Counted from the stretch's first letter, positions 12,838-23,905 are shown. The stretch: 64,000 nucleotides of DNA from Hemileia vastatrix (GCA_030280995.1 JASXTE010000003.1:51020974-51084973), one strand, 5' to 3'. Numbers and translations: made by a program. Notes: generated by a model from the letters alone, not told the origin.

Positions 12838-13682
12838 CAAAAGGCTCCCTCATAGACTGGCATAGAAGACTTGGCCATACCAGTGAAAACACAATTAGAA
12901 CTATAATCAGAACTGGAATTGGTACTGGCTTCCCCCTCTCTATGCCAGCAGGTAAGATTGACTGTGAAGATTGCTTGATAGAAAAAAGTACCAGAAAACC
13001 ATCAGCTTCACGTGAATCAAGACCTGAATCTATGATGAGCCTTATTGTTGGAGACCTTGTTGGTCCTATGGATCCAACTGTTCATGGGGCAAGATGGGCA
13101 GCAATGTTCAGGGAAAGTTCAACTTCTTATGGTGAGGTATTTCTTCTCAATGCCAAATCTGAGGCCACAAATGCTTTTGTTACCTTTTATAAAAATCTGG
13201 AAAATGTTAATGGTAAGAAATTACTAGCCTTAAGAACCAATGGGGGAGAAATGCACAGTAAACAGATGGCTCAGATCCTGATTGACATTGGAGCAACTCA
13301 TGAAATTACTTGTCCCCACCACCATGAACAAAATGGATCAGCTGAACGTTTCAACAGAGAAGTAGGGGGCATTTCCAGGAAAATATTACTAGCAAGTGAA
13401 CTACCTGAATGCTTCTGGGACCTTGCTTACAAATGGGCAGCTCATGTAAACAACGGGCTCCCAAATGTCAAGACTGGTTACAAAACTCCTCTGAAGCTCA
13501 TGTACAACTGTGACCCAACCTACTCCAACCTCAGAATATTTGGTGAAACAGCTTTTGTCCATATTCATAAAGAAACCAGACACAAATTAGACCAACATGC
13601 TTTGATTTGTAAGTGTGTAGGTTATTCTTTAAATAATGCATGTTGGATTTTTTGGCACCCAGAGCCAAACTCCTTTTTTTAA
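12838..13682 (+). pseudogene. pol: copia pol, integrase domain (catalytic Asp lost)
   Basis: A pre-integrase zone (DWHRRLGHTS, then CEDCLIEKS) gives the HHCC-type zinc site. The core follows with VGDLVGPMDP (first catalytic Asp), LRTNGGEM and HHHEQNGSAERFNREV (catalytic Glu). Functional copia elements read RTDNGGEF at the second site. Here the Asp is absent and the block is one residue short, so strand transfer should be abolished. The frame ends at TAA 13,680-13,682, then continues in the same frame into the RT region. Confidence 0.88.
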
Positions 13683-15038
13683 TCTGCTATGGCTGTTTTC
13701 CCTGGTGACCAACTTCCAGCTCATAAAGCTGCTTATCAAACACCACCATCCAAAAGTTCTTTTGCTCATATCCTCAAAAATATGAAACTAGGTGATCTAA
13801 AAGATGAAGAAACTCTTCTTTCTCAAGAAAAAGCGGTAAATGAAACTGTTAAAAAAGGTTTGTCCCACTCATCCATTATCCCCAGAACCCATTTGCAAGC
13901 TATGCTCTCACCTGATAGCCATAAGTGGGACCAAGCATGCAAAAAGGAACTTTTGAACATGAAAGATATGGATGTATGGTATGAAGAAAAGCTTCCTCCT
14001 GGCGCTAAGCTCACCAATGCAAAATGGGTCTTCACCATCAAAAATCCTTCATCCAAATCACCAACATACAAAGCAAGATATGTGGCCAAAGGTTTTTTAC
14101 AGCAGTATGGTATTGATTTCACTGACACCTTTTCCCCAACTGCCACTTTTGCTTCACAACGCATTCTCCTCACTTTAGCTGCTTATCACAAATGGCCAGT
14201 AAAATATTTTGATGTTACAGCTGCTTACCTTCACATTCCAATTGATGAAGCAAACTGGGTATGCCCTCCTGAAGGTTACCAGCTACATGCCATTGGGAAT
14301 GCACTAAATTTGAAGAAAGCCCTTTATAGTACCAAACAAGCAGCAAGATGCTGGTGGCTTCAGATAGCCAGCAATTTGGATGCTCTGGGGTACAAGGCAA
14401 GTCAGTATGACAAAAGTTTCTATATTCTTAGGAATAAGGGATGTTTGGGTGTGATATGGATTCATGTTGATGATGGTATAGTGACTGGAAGTAGTGAGGA
14501 GGTATTGAAGGAATTGGAGGATGGTTTGGATGGTAGTTTGAAGGTAAAGTGGAATGATAATGTGGATGGTATTGTAGGTCTTTCTATCAAAGAAGTTCCA
14601 GAAGGTTTTGATCTGCACAATTTTCAGCTCATTGACAAGATTCTGCGGACTCATAACCCCTCTGGATTGACCACAAGATTGTGCCTACCAAATAATCTAG
14701 AAATCACCACAGCCAAGGATGAAGAGGTAGCTATTGATACAACTAAATATCTCTCCATTCTAGATGCTCTCAGTTATGCGGCAGTAGAAACTAGGCCAGA
14801 TCTGTCTTTCCCTGTCAATTTTTTAGCACACTTCTCCTCCAAACCTACTGCTACCCACTGGATTGCTCTCAATCATCTGCTCAGATATGTCCAACACACT
14901 GCCACCCTTTGTTTTCATATCCACCCTGACCAAAATTCTCCACTTGAACTCCTTTCTTTTTCTGATTCCACATGGAACAACAAAGAATTCTCCAGAGCTC
15001 AAAGTGGACATCTCCTCCTTCTCAATTCTTGCCCTATT
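13683..15038 (+). pseudogene. pol: copia pol, reverse transcriptase and start of RNase H, cut by a transposon
   Basis: RVT_2 landmarks run in order: NAKWVFTIKN, KARYVAKGFLQQYGIDFTDTFSP, FDVTAAYLHIPI, LKKALYSTKQAARCWW, and IWIHVDDG (the YVDD box with His at the first position). RNase H begins near the end (FSDSTWNNK, AQSGHLLLLNSCPI) and is cut exactly after the ATT of CPI by the nested DNA element. The downstream half resumes at 17,726 in frame with GTG TGG ACC. RT and RNase H would copy element RNA into cDNA in the particle. Confidence 0.92.
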
Positions 15039-15484
15039 AGGGGGTATCAATGTTCAGGGATCCGCAATTAGCGATCAGGAATTTTTTTCGCCCATATCCA
15101 ACATTATTAATTGCGGAAGATTCTTTTCCACTAGCCCTGGGGCTAGTGGATAAGGAATGCACAATAATACATTATCCCGCCTCTTATACCCCAATTTCCA
15201 TTCCTAATTCCTGATCCAAAACTCATCTCATCCATGATGGATTTGCAAGAAAGTCACATGACTTATAATTCCTGATGCCATCCTTAAGTCTTTCCTCACT
15301 CTATGCTACTTAATTTTGGTGGCGAACACTTAACCTTTTTTTCTATCTACACACCCTCATTTCTTTTTTACATTCATGGTTCATTCCTTTTTTGTAAATA
15401 TTTCCTTTGTAAATTAACATAAGTTTCTGATCCTATCCTTCCCTCGTGTTCCCACCAATTCCACTACACCTCAAATCTTCCTTT

Positions 15485-15745
15485 CTCCCTTCCCTTCCAC
15501 CTTTACTAGAAACCCCACTCCTCAAACTTACCTCGCTCTCCATCTCTTCATATCCACTAGACACCCCAGAACGCCCTTTCAACTTTAATTGATGCCTCAC
15601 CTTTCAAATCCACCTCGCTTTACTCCCTTTTTCCTCCAATAGAAACCCCAACATACCTTTTTAACCAAACTTGATGCCCCAAGCATCAAATCCACCTCTC
15701 TCCCTTCCTCTTCACCTCCAATTGACACCTCATCACCCAAAAATT
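15485..15745 (-). repeat. Left arm of the internal inverted repeat (foldback)
   Basis: The reverse complement of this block aligns with 16,605-17,060, with matched stretches such as ggatttgatgcttggggc and ggtttctattggagg. About 860 bases separate the arms, so a transcript or single strand could fold into a roughly 260-bp imperfect stem. Confidence 0.75.
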
Positions 15746-16604
15746 AGCTCGCCACCCTCTTATGTGCTTCTTTAGTACCTTGAACATATATTTAATTTGT
15801 CCACATTAATCAAGATTTATAAAAAAATTTAATATTAATACAAACTATCACATTAACCTTTACTTATAGACATCATTATAGAGAAAAAATATATATTTCA
15901 AAAATTTTGAATGTAACAGGGCTGTAATTGTTTTATTCAGGAAAATTACAAAGGATGCAGGTCAATAATTTTCTAATATTTTTTGGGAAAAAATTTACTT
16001 TTTTACTTATTTATGGCATGAATGATAACTCTTGGCCCTTTTGACATTTTTTCGTGGACGTTTTTTACTGTTGTGGCATCTTTTATGTTGAATGCATCAC
16101 CCAAAAAAGCCTGAAAACTTCTAATTAGGGCGGGAAAAGTGCTGATACAGGCAAAAAAGTATTAAATAATTTTTGGTAAAAAGGCCAAGCATTTATGGTT
16201 TTGCCAAATATATAATTGTACTTATTAAAGTGACTGTTTGTCAGACTTTTAGTTACTTTTTGGAGATGCTTAATGGTGTGAAATATAATAATTTTTTTAT
16301 TCATTGGTTCATAATTTATTTATTTATTAGCTATTTTCTTCATATAATTTTCATTTTTATTATATTGGGCTATTAAATGATATATCTTGTCCTATAGAAT
16401 ATTTCAGTTATTGCAAAACAGTTGTCTGTATCATAAACTTATTTTGATATATTTGTATTACTTTTCTTTATTCATCTCTATAAATTTAATATTACATACT
16501 TTAAGATTATCAATTTTTTTGTGGAGATGAAGTGAAGAAGAGAATATTGGATGTAAAGGTGAAGGGTTTTTTGGTTGGAGGCTATGGAGAAGGTGGCAAG
16601 TTAA

Positions 16605-17130
16605 TTTTTGCATGATGAGAAAGGGAGCAAGATGGATTTGATGCTTGGGGCATCAAGTTTGGTTAAAAAGGTGTGTTGGGGTTTCTATTGGAGGCCAATG
16701 GGAGGAAAGCAAGGTGGATTTGAGGGGCCAGGCATCAATAAAAATTGAAAGGGTGTGCTGTGGTGTCTAGTGGAGAGTGTGGTAAGTTTTAGGAGTGGGG
16801 TGTCTATGGAGGCAAATGGGAGTAAAGCAAGGTGGTTGTAAGGGGTGGGGCATCAATTAAAGTTGTAAGGGTGTGCTGGGGTGTCTAGTGGAGATAAAGG
16901 GATGGAGAGCGAGGTAAGTTTGAGGAGTGGGGTTTCTATTGGAGGCAAATGGGAGTAAAGCAACATGGATTAAAGGGGTGGGGTGTCAATTAAAGTTGAA
17001 AGGGTGTTCTGGGGTGTCTAGTGGAGATGAAGAGATGGAGAGTCAGGTAAGTTTGAGGAGTGGGGTTTCTATTGGAGGTAAATGGGAGGCAAGCAAGGTG
17101 GATTTGCAGGGTGGGGAATCAAGTAGAGGT
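16605..17130 (+). repeat. Right arm: tandem array of about 133-bp units
   Basis: About 3.4 units begin at about 16,681, 16,801, 16,931 and 17,064. Each carries ctattggaggcaaatggg, aagcaaggtgg, ggtggggcatcaa, gggtgtgctggggtgtc and gaggtaagtttgaggagtgg in that order. The array is inverted relative to 15,485-15,745. Open frames through it only reflect low stop density in the GT-rich strand. Confidence 0.75.
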
Positions 17131-17725
17131 GAAGCAGTGAGGTGGAGTCTCTTTTAGAGGAGGAAAAAATAAAAAGAATACAGCAGTATCCTGGTTAGAA
17201 GCAATAGCTTGTCACATAAAATAGAAAATCTATTTACCATCTACTTCCCATAAGATAGGTCTAACACTGCCTCTCAAGTCTGGAGGTTGAGTAAGATCAT
17301 ACCATTTCTGTTCAAAATATGCTATGAAATCATACAATGCTAAATGTTTTGATTCATAGATTGAAAATATTTTCTTTCTTACCACATAGGGGAGGTTCTG
17401 GCCCGGAATTCAAGATGTTGGTGAGAGAGATTGTCTATGGTAAAGAGAATTGGACATTTCAATGAAGAATTTTTCAGGGTAGATGACAGGATGGGATGAG
17501 GGTAGGAGTGCGCAGCAAGGTGGGAAGGCTGGGATATCCAGAAAGTTGTCCAAGATGTGGTTATGAAATATTGAGGATAAAAATGTCGGATAAGAGGTGA
17601 ACATTGACACGTAAAGTGTCTAATAACCTAATTATTAGCAAAAATAATTGCGGAAGATAATTGGGGTATAAGGATTTTTATCCGCAATTAATTTAATTGC
17701 TGATCCCTGAACATTGATACCCCCT

Positions 17726-18092
17726 ATTGTGTGGACCTCAAGACGCCAGTTGACGGTTAGTGATTCATCATGCACTGCTGAATATATGGCACTTGGTGGT
17801 GGTATGAAGGATGCCATTTGGATCTCAAATCTTCTTAAGGACATATTTCTTGATATCCCCCCATTAAGATATACTGTGACAACAAGGGAGCAATTGCAAA
17901 TGCAAACGATAACCTGGGGAACAAGAGAACAAGCATGTGGATAGATGTTTTTATATTGTAAATGAACAGCTCTTCCTTAAAAAGGCAACATTGGAATGGG
18001 TTCCTACTGCTCAGATGCGAGCAGATATACTCACAAAATCACTGGGCCCATCTCTGACAATGCTTAGAAGGAAAGATGTCTGTGTGTGGTGA
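17726..18092 (+). pseudogene. pol: copia pol, RNase H C-terminal part
   Basis: The frame resumes with VWTSRRQLTVSDSSCTAEYM, the conserved copia RNase H end, then LGGGMKDAIWISNLLKDI. After a frameshift the tail reads HVDRCFYIVNEQ and MRADILTKSL, the usual copia C-terminus, to a TGA near 18,092. It is one continuous coding unit with 13,683-15,038 once the nested element is removed. Confidence 0.9.
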
Positions 18093-18215
18093 TGGGGTTA
18101 CTTTACTTTTCTTTTCTTTTCTTTTTCTCTTATTTCTCTCATTTCTTTTTATTTCTTTTTTGATTTTTGAGTTGGTTATGTTTGCATAGGGGATATCAGT
18201 ATATTTTTTCATAAC

Positions 18216-18228
18216 TAAATGGGGGGGA
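18216..18228 (+). other. Polypurine tract of the copia element
   Basis: AAATGGGGGGGA abuts the TG of the 3' LTR, as expected for the plus-strand primer. A pyrimidine-rich run (18,100-18,160) lies about 60 bases upstream. Confidence 0.75.
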
Positions 18229-18405
18229 TGTTAAGTCACTAGGACTATGTACTTAGTTATGTGTGCAAATGTATATAGTCTGTAGTCGCGGCGTCCCCTG
18301 TTCTCCGGTTCTTTCCGGAGTTCTACAGGCTGACACCGTGCTACAGGTAAAGTAATGATAACATATGGTTCTTTCCGGAGTTCTACAGGCTGACACCGTG
18401 CTACA
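18229..18405 (+). repeat. 3' LTR of the copia element, with a 60-bp internal duplication
   Basis: The first 117 bases match the 5' LTR, but GCTACA at 18,345 is not followed by the target duplication. A second copy of the LTR tail (ttctttccggag through GCTACA) ends at 18,405 and is followed by GAGAT. The 3' LTR is therefore 177 bases, carrying a tail duplication with about 21 novel bases between the copies. Confidence 0.85.
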
Positions 18406-18410
18406 GAGAT

Positions 18411-19220
18411 AACTAGTTGTTCTTACAGCTTTTAGCGGGGGAGTGTTAACTCAACTCATTCCCTACAAAGCCATAACCTTCTTTCCTATTCCCATACTTT
18501 TCAAATAGTGTAGAGTTTACTATACCTGTTACAGTAGTGCTTTGCATCAGTACTTGACAATAGGTTTAGGTTAGATCAAATGATGATACTTATAAATACT
18601 GCTATTGTTCTTCCTTTTATCCTCATTGATCACTTTAACCAATTGTAATCAATTTGTTAATCAATTATTGCGACGTCTATACTGTGACACTTCGTTACTG
18701 ACGTGTACAGGTTGGCTCATTATTTCGCCAACTTCAGACGATCTTGTAACTAACAAGATCCGAGTATTTATTTAAAAGGGTCATAGGGATGAGGGGGAAA
18801 AAAAGGGCAAGGTTTTTCCAAATAGCTGTAAAATAAATTACGAATAAATAAGATAGTGCCGAAAATGTCTCGCTTTCATATCAAAAATTCAATTATAGAC
18901 ACATTATCAACTTTCCAGATAGCAGATAATCTGACTTTTCGTAAGCATCATTGAGAGAAATTCAGAACATGGGTGTCGCTACACCTGAAACACAGAACAT
19001 TTGCACATAAAGATATTTTCTAAATGCTTGCGGTTTTCTTGTTTCTAATTCTCCATCAAAAGTATAAGCCAGGTGATCTAAACTCATGTTTTTGGCGGGG
19101 AATAGGAGACAAGATCCCGCAAGGTGTTATCAAATAGCTGTACTATTAGCCAGCTGATCTCCGATTATTATTTTTTTGGTTGTTTCAAACTTGAACTTTC
19201 CACTGTTTCAGCATAAAGCC
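18411..19220. other. Intergenic, no gene recognised
   Basis: Lower AT content and fewer repeats than elsewhere, compatible with unique host DNA. No open frame with domain or exon structure was found. Confidence 0.4.
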
Positions 19221-19402
19221 AAGTCACAAAATCTTGCGGAATTTTCGACGAAAAAATAAAAGTTTCGCCCACGAAAAAATGATTTGCCTAATCAAAAGGA
19301 AGTACCCCCGCCCTATCCCCAACCCTTTTGAATAGGCAAATCATTTTTTGTTGAGAACAACTTTTATTTTTTCGTCAAAAATTCCGCAAGCTTTTATGAC
19401 TT
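19221..19402. repeat. Large imperfect inverted repeat (hairpin, about 80-bp arms)
   Basis: The left arm begins aagtcacaaaatcttgcgga and contains gacgaaaaaataaaag and aaaaaatgatttgcct. The right arm is its imperfect reverse complement and ends ttttatgactt. The roughly 25-base loop is C-rich. It could be a miniature foldback element or an unusually large cruciform; no target duplication was identified. Confidence 0.75.
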
Positions 19403-21050
19403 AGTTGTAAGATGAAAGTGAGTTAAATGTACAATCATGATATCTAAGATTTACATATAAAACAAGTAAAATGGATATTTATGACGATAATATTTGTCAA
19501 GGAAAATTATTATAGTAATGACTGGATCCTTCGATGGTTTTTTACTGAAAATGATAAGTATTTTTCAAAGGTACCAAACTTTTGTGACTAAGAAAGCAAT
19601 TTGATGATTTATTGGAGCGGTTGGGAATGAAAAGAATGATGCAAGGGAAAGTCACCCTTGGATTAGAAAAAAAAAATTCCAAATTAATCAGCAAATTGCA
19701 TTTGTTTTTTTCACAAAAGGTTTTTATTTTTACAAAATGTATCTTTTTCAAAGCGTAGGTGTAATTTTTATTTTTAAATGATAAATTTTAAAGAGATTCT
19801 GTCATTGCTACACAGAGTTTTCTGTGACCATATATCACAATTGGTTATTATTACAATACTGAATAAGTCATCTCTATTAGTACACTTATTTTCTCTCTTG
19901 GGGAGATTATCAAACCGGCATCACATGCAACGTGCTTCTAGACAGTGAAACATATACCTCCGGAAAAATTGATGAGGGGTGTGTCATGCAAGATGATAGA
20001 TATGATCAGTTTACCAGCAAATGGAAATCCGGGGATGAAGTCGACAAACAAAAAAAGCTCGCTCAATAATGGGGGAGAGAGATGAGGAAAAGAGAGACGT
20101 ATTGAAAAGTCATCAATAAATTATCTACGATGTGAAAGTTGATGGTGAAGGTGAAAGAGAAGAGTAAGAATTGAAAGGAAGGGATTAGTTTCAGGAAGAA
20201 AGATGTCCCTTTCTCTGAGAAGGGGGAGCTGAGAGTTAGTGGAGCGAGATGGCTACGCTGTGCATAATATTATTTTTTATTTTCTTAAAATCCCACTCGT
20301 CTGAGGACATGAAGATGATGTGTTTAGTATTTGTTTATATAACCTTACATCCTTATCGGACAAGGAAAGGAGAATGAAAGACGAGCAATAAGATTCAACT
20401 ACAGGGATTTAGGAGTTGAATGCATGTGTGGGGCGAAAAAATGGCTCTTACACTAAACAGTTTCTTTATCCCCTTTGATGATTAGCAGAAGTTCTGCTTC
20501 TCACTGTTGCTTGGCCAAAGTTTGTATTTACAACTCAACAATGTATGTAGATATCATCATGCAATATACCTCACCAGGACGTGAAGTAACCCAGACTTTC
20601 ACAACTCCTGCAAATTTTTAGGCCTCAAACGCTGGAGAAAGGCTCACTGACGACTTCAAGTAATACTTTTTCTCATAGGCGTGCATCAATACCAGTTATT
20701 GAGCTGGAAAAGTATTTAAATCGGAATCACTTGACGATCTCACCCTTTCGAACAGAGTTCCCCTGATTCTCAAATCTTCTAGCATTGGGTCTGTGTGAAG
20801 TTTTTTCTCTAATCAAAACATCATAAGACTCCCCAGTTTGAGGAATACTCTGAATGCTGTGGCTGATGCTTCCAAACACCCAATATTGATTATAAGACTG
20901 GGGCCGATTCTCATCTGGTTATATCAATTGGAGGCCGGCCTTGATGTTCACTGACGTTAAATAGGCGCGCTTCCTACCAACATAATATATAGCAGTCTCA
21001 TCATTATTCAAAAGCTTGCTATCAAAGCACTTGATAACTTCATCAGGAAA
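19403..21050. other. Intergenic, presumptive upstream region of the 21-kb gene
   Basis: No coding frame supported. CTGAC-type and TATA-like strings occur, but none could be tied to a transcription start. An AT-rich patch (aacataatatatagc) about 70 bases upstream of the ATG at 21,051 is a weak TATA candidate. Confidence 0.35.
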
Positions 21051-22815
21051 ATGGCTACTTTGTCCCCTTTATCGGCCATCTCTCAATCAGAGAAGTGGAA
21101 TCAAACAAATCAGCTCATTAAAGATATGCTTGAAACAGACCTAACCTCAAGGCAAAGAATTACGCTTGGAGCTTCGAATTTATTAAGTGCAATTGGAATA
21201 GTCATCTTTATTGCATCTCTCACCAAAAAGGTAGCGTCATCGGGCTCGTTCAACTTAGTAATTAAAGATTCTTCAGGCTATCTGAAACTTGAAGTTGGTA
21301 AAATTTACGCTTTGTTCAGCATTTTGGGCAACGCATGTAAGTTCAGAAAAATTAATTGCTGATAATTAACCACTGAAATACACTTTTCATTTCAAAGGTT
21401 GCATTGTTACAAACTCATTTATGGGAAAAGTTCGATTTTTGGGTCTCACTACCTTAACTTTTACTCTGTTCTTAATTTTTGTCTTGATCAGTGACTTAGT
21501 GTTTGGTGAGTGGATTGCGTCCACATCATTGATTATTAAACTGACATTTAATAAATCGAAGTGTGGGGAGTGTTCTACTCTTCACTTTCATCCCATCTTC
21601 AACTTAATTTACATTCTGGAAAATTGAATCCCAGACTTCTAACTCCACAGATTTTTAACGCTTGTCTTATTTTGAGCTTATTTCTTGGCATGACTCTACC
21701 CATACCATTCACCACTATGATAGTTATTAAGACTTACAAAGTCAATACTCTTTGGCAATTGGTTGATCATTCAACCAGATTGGCACAAAAATATGAAAAC
21801 AATTGGATGTCTTTGCCGTTGGATTTTGAGATGCAAGTCACTGCGGCAATCGTCAGGCTAGTTAAATTAGGGGACTCGATCAACTTTATCCATCGAGCAC
21901 TAGCAAGCATATACCTTATTATTCATGTCATTCTTATTGCGTTTTTGACTGGAGTTTCAGTCTACCTTCTGAAGTTTTATGGTACCCAACTTAAATTAAT
22001 TCAAAATGTGATGGCCCGTCAAAGAAGTCGCACAACCTGTGGTTTTTTTTCTATTCAAAAAAAGGAGGGATCTATCACCGCTAGCTCAACTTCAAAAACG
22101 CCTTTGCTTTGGAATGAGTTTCGTCGCTGGCTAATGGATGCAGCTTTCAGCTCAGCAACTTCACCATCTCCTATATTCCCCACCTTAGAAGAAGAGACGG
22201 AAAAATTGGAACAATATTATACCCAACTCAGGAAATATACTTTCATCGTACAAATCAGGTTGCTAGCGACCGTATCGGTGCTTTTTTCACTCATGGCAAT
22301 GGATTCTGCCACTGGCAAGTAAATTTTATTTTTTATTTTGATCAATCCAAGCTGATCTTAGTTTATTCCTTCATCACTATGAACATGGTTGACTCTTGTT
22401 ATAGCTTTTAACGCTTTTGACGTTCCCCAAAAAATGACCTCGGTACAGCAATTTGCACTTGTTGTGGAATGGGTAGGTGTTCATAAACAATTTAATGAAA
22501 ATATAACTTTACTGATTAAGCTTTCCTTTCTTGAATGGTTGATATAATATAATAGGCAACATGGTAAGCCTACCCTCATTTTCACAAAACTGCAATTGAG
22601 CGCTGAAATTTTTATTTAAGGTCCTTCCCTTCTGGACCTGGTTTAGTCATTGCAGTGGTAAATGCTTTAACTGTTAGGCTAAAATTTTATCATCAAGTTA
22701 ACAAAAATTCCCTCTCCCTTAATTCTAGATATACTGTATCCAAGCGTTTTCAGCCCCGCCAGAGGCACCAACAAAAATAATTGCAGAAAAAGAACCAGGT
22801 GATTATGATTATTAA
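21051..22815 (+). CDS. Uncharacterised multi-pass membrane protein, seven exons, apparently intact
   Basis: The proposed exons are 21051-21336, 21398-21505, 21562-22314, 22405-22472, 22556-22563, 22621-22657 and 22729-22815. They join into one frame of 448 codons plus stop. Seven hydrophobic segments are visible: IGIVIFIASL, the YALFSILGN segment, LTFTLFLIFVLISDL, ACLILSLFLGMTLP, IYLIIHVILIAFLTGVSVYL, LLATVSVLFSLMAM and GLVIAVIYCIQAF. A cytosol-sized loop lies between the fourth and fifth, and the C-terminus is short and acidic (EKEPGDYDY). No family signature was recognised. Seven segments would fit a receptor or transporter-like topology, but that is speculation. Two variants exist at exon 2/3: using donor 21,499 and acceptor 21,650 gives 416 codons, also in frame. 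It is the only long locus here with no disabling change, so it is probably a working host gene. Confidence 0.75.
22315..22404 (+). other. Probable GC-AG intron in the 21-kb gene
   Basis: The exon ends CTG and the intron begins GCAAGT, the consensus of non-canonical GC donors, and ends TTATAG. Only this pairing keeps the downstream exons in frame (AFNAFDVPQKM). The nearby GT donor at 22,319 leads to an immediate stop. Confidence 0.65.
22556..22563 (+). other. 8-nt microexon GCAACATG
   Basis: It is flanked by AATAG and GTAAGC. Including it joins GTG GAA TGG to GCA ACA TGG and keeps the next two exons open to the natural stop at 22,813. Skipping it shifts the frame. Confidence 0.65.
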
Positions 22816-23281
22816 AATTTGTAAAAGAAATTTCGTTTTTATTTTTTACTCCTCAGCCCCTATATCATAATGATTTGTCTTGATTCATTGATTTTAAGCA
22901 ACATGATTGAGATCTTATTATAGTATTATGTGTGATCGCGTGGTGTTCATAAATTGTCGTTGGGTATTACAATGATGATTTTTCTAGGTGTTTTCGTGTT
23001 CAAATACTTACTTTTTTATGTGAATGTATCCGGAATACTATTTCAAAATTTTATTTAATTTAACGTCCTGATTTACTCCACGTTCAATCTTTATAAGTAT
23101 AAACGCATACAATCTTTTTGAGGAAAAAACTTGTACAGTAGCTTTTCAAAAGTCTCTAAACCTTCTTTTTAGCTGTTCTCAAAAACGGATTTGATAGTAG
23201 TAAGTATTTTATTAAGTCAGGTAGCATTGATGGAGTGACAAATTGGCATATAATAAAGAATACGTTTTTTAAAGGGGCAGT

Positions 23282-23347
23282 TATCCGGCGACAACCTGGA
23301 TTTGATCCGGCGACAAACTGAATTTTATCCGGTGACAGCCTAGATTT
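23282..23347. repeat. Tandem repeat, three units of about 23 bp
   Basis: Three units read tttgatccggcgacaacctg or close to it, separated by one or two bases. The flanks show no coding. Confidence 0.75.
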
Positions 23348-23436
23348 CTAATTATAGCAATTCCATAAAAATTATACAAACTTCGACCATGCACAGCCTA
23401 CTTTGTATTTAGCCATGCATAGTATACAACCAACGA

Positions 23437-23546
23437 CATTAGCAGTGCCTTTCCCTCAGATAAGTTAGCAGTATCATTTGCTCTAAAAAGTTAGCAGCAT
23501 CATGCCCTCAATCAAGTTAGCAGTATCACTTGCTCATTCTTATTAT
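23437..23546. repeat. Tandem repeat, four units of about 27 bp
   Basis: Each unit starts agttagcag and continues tatcatttgctc or a close variant. It sits directly between the 23-bp array and the TTAGGG-like array. Confidence 0.75.
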
Positions 23547-23587
23547 TCCTCAATGTTAGGGCTAGAATGCCATCATTTTCATAGTAA

Positions 23588-23632
23588 ATGTTAGTGTTAG
23601 TGTTAGCATTAGCATTAGTGTTAGGGTTAGGC
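23588..23632 (+). repeat. Degenerate telomere-like hexamer array
   Basis: Seven consecutive hexamers read TTAGTG, TTAGCA or TTAGGG variants with strict 6-base phasing. TTAGGG is the usual fungal telomere unit. Only one or two units are exact, so this is interstitial and decayed. Confidence 0.6.
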
Positions 23633-23699
23633 TACATAGATGGTTTCTTATGGCACAATTTATGTCAGTGTATGCTACTATCTAAGTAAGATTTAATAG

Positions 23700-23905
23700 T
23701 AAATATTAATGGTCCAACTACTTATTGATAAATGATTTAGTGATTAAACCTCAGAGGAATACTAATAAATTAATTATGCTCAGTGTTAACTCACAATATT
23801 TAGATTGGTGTGTGCTAGTGGTGGAATATAGGTTAATAAAATATAGTTATAGCTAATAAAAAGATAATATCAATTTATAAAGGCTTTATAATATATTTCT
23901 ATATT
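23700..23905 (-). repeat. Dispersed repeat, inverted partner of 5,790-5,995
   Basis: It matches the reverse complement of 5,790-5,995 over about 200 bases. Its right end is the insertion point of the Harbinger-like element, so the repeat is older than that insertion. Confidence 0.65.

Larger units (their letters stand above)
15039..17725. mobile_element. Harbinger-like non-autonomous DNA transposon with an internal foldback
   Basis: The element has terminal inverted repeats of about 32 bases (AGGGGGTATCAATGTTCAGG inward) and a 3-bp ATT duplication (15,036-15,038 and 17,726-17,728). The left 310 bases closely match those of the transposase-bearing copy at 23,906, including the palindromic block around agccctggggct and the motif atccatgatgga. 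It holds no transposase. Excision at the ATT duplication would restore the copia RNase H frame, which confirms the borders. It is presumably mobilised in trans by the family at 23.9 kb. Confidence 0.88.
10601..18405 (+). mobile_element. Ty1/copia LTR retrotransposon, decayed, with a nested DNA transposon
   Basis: The element is bounded by short LTRs beginning TGTTAAGT and ending GCTACA, and by the 5-bp target duplication GAGAT (10,596-10,600 and 18,406-18,410). Domain order is gag, protease, integrase, reverse transcriptase, RNase H, which defines copia (integrase before RT). Removing the nested 2,687-bp element leaves about 5.1 kb, a normal copia size. Internal stops and shifts occur in gag and pol, so it is not autonomous now. 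Confidence 0.92.

Noticed and set aside
16927..17157. Gly/Ser-rich open frame in the nested element
   Set aside because: It follows the 133-bp tandem units and is not preserved between units in a consistent frame.
23588..23632. A real chromosome end
   Set aside because: The TTAGGG-like units are degenerate and coding or element sequence lies on both sides.
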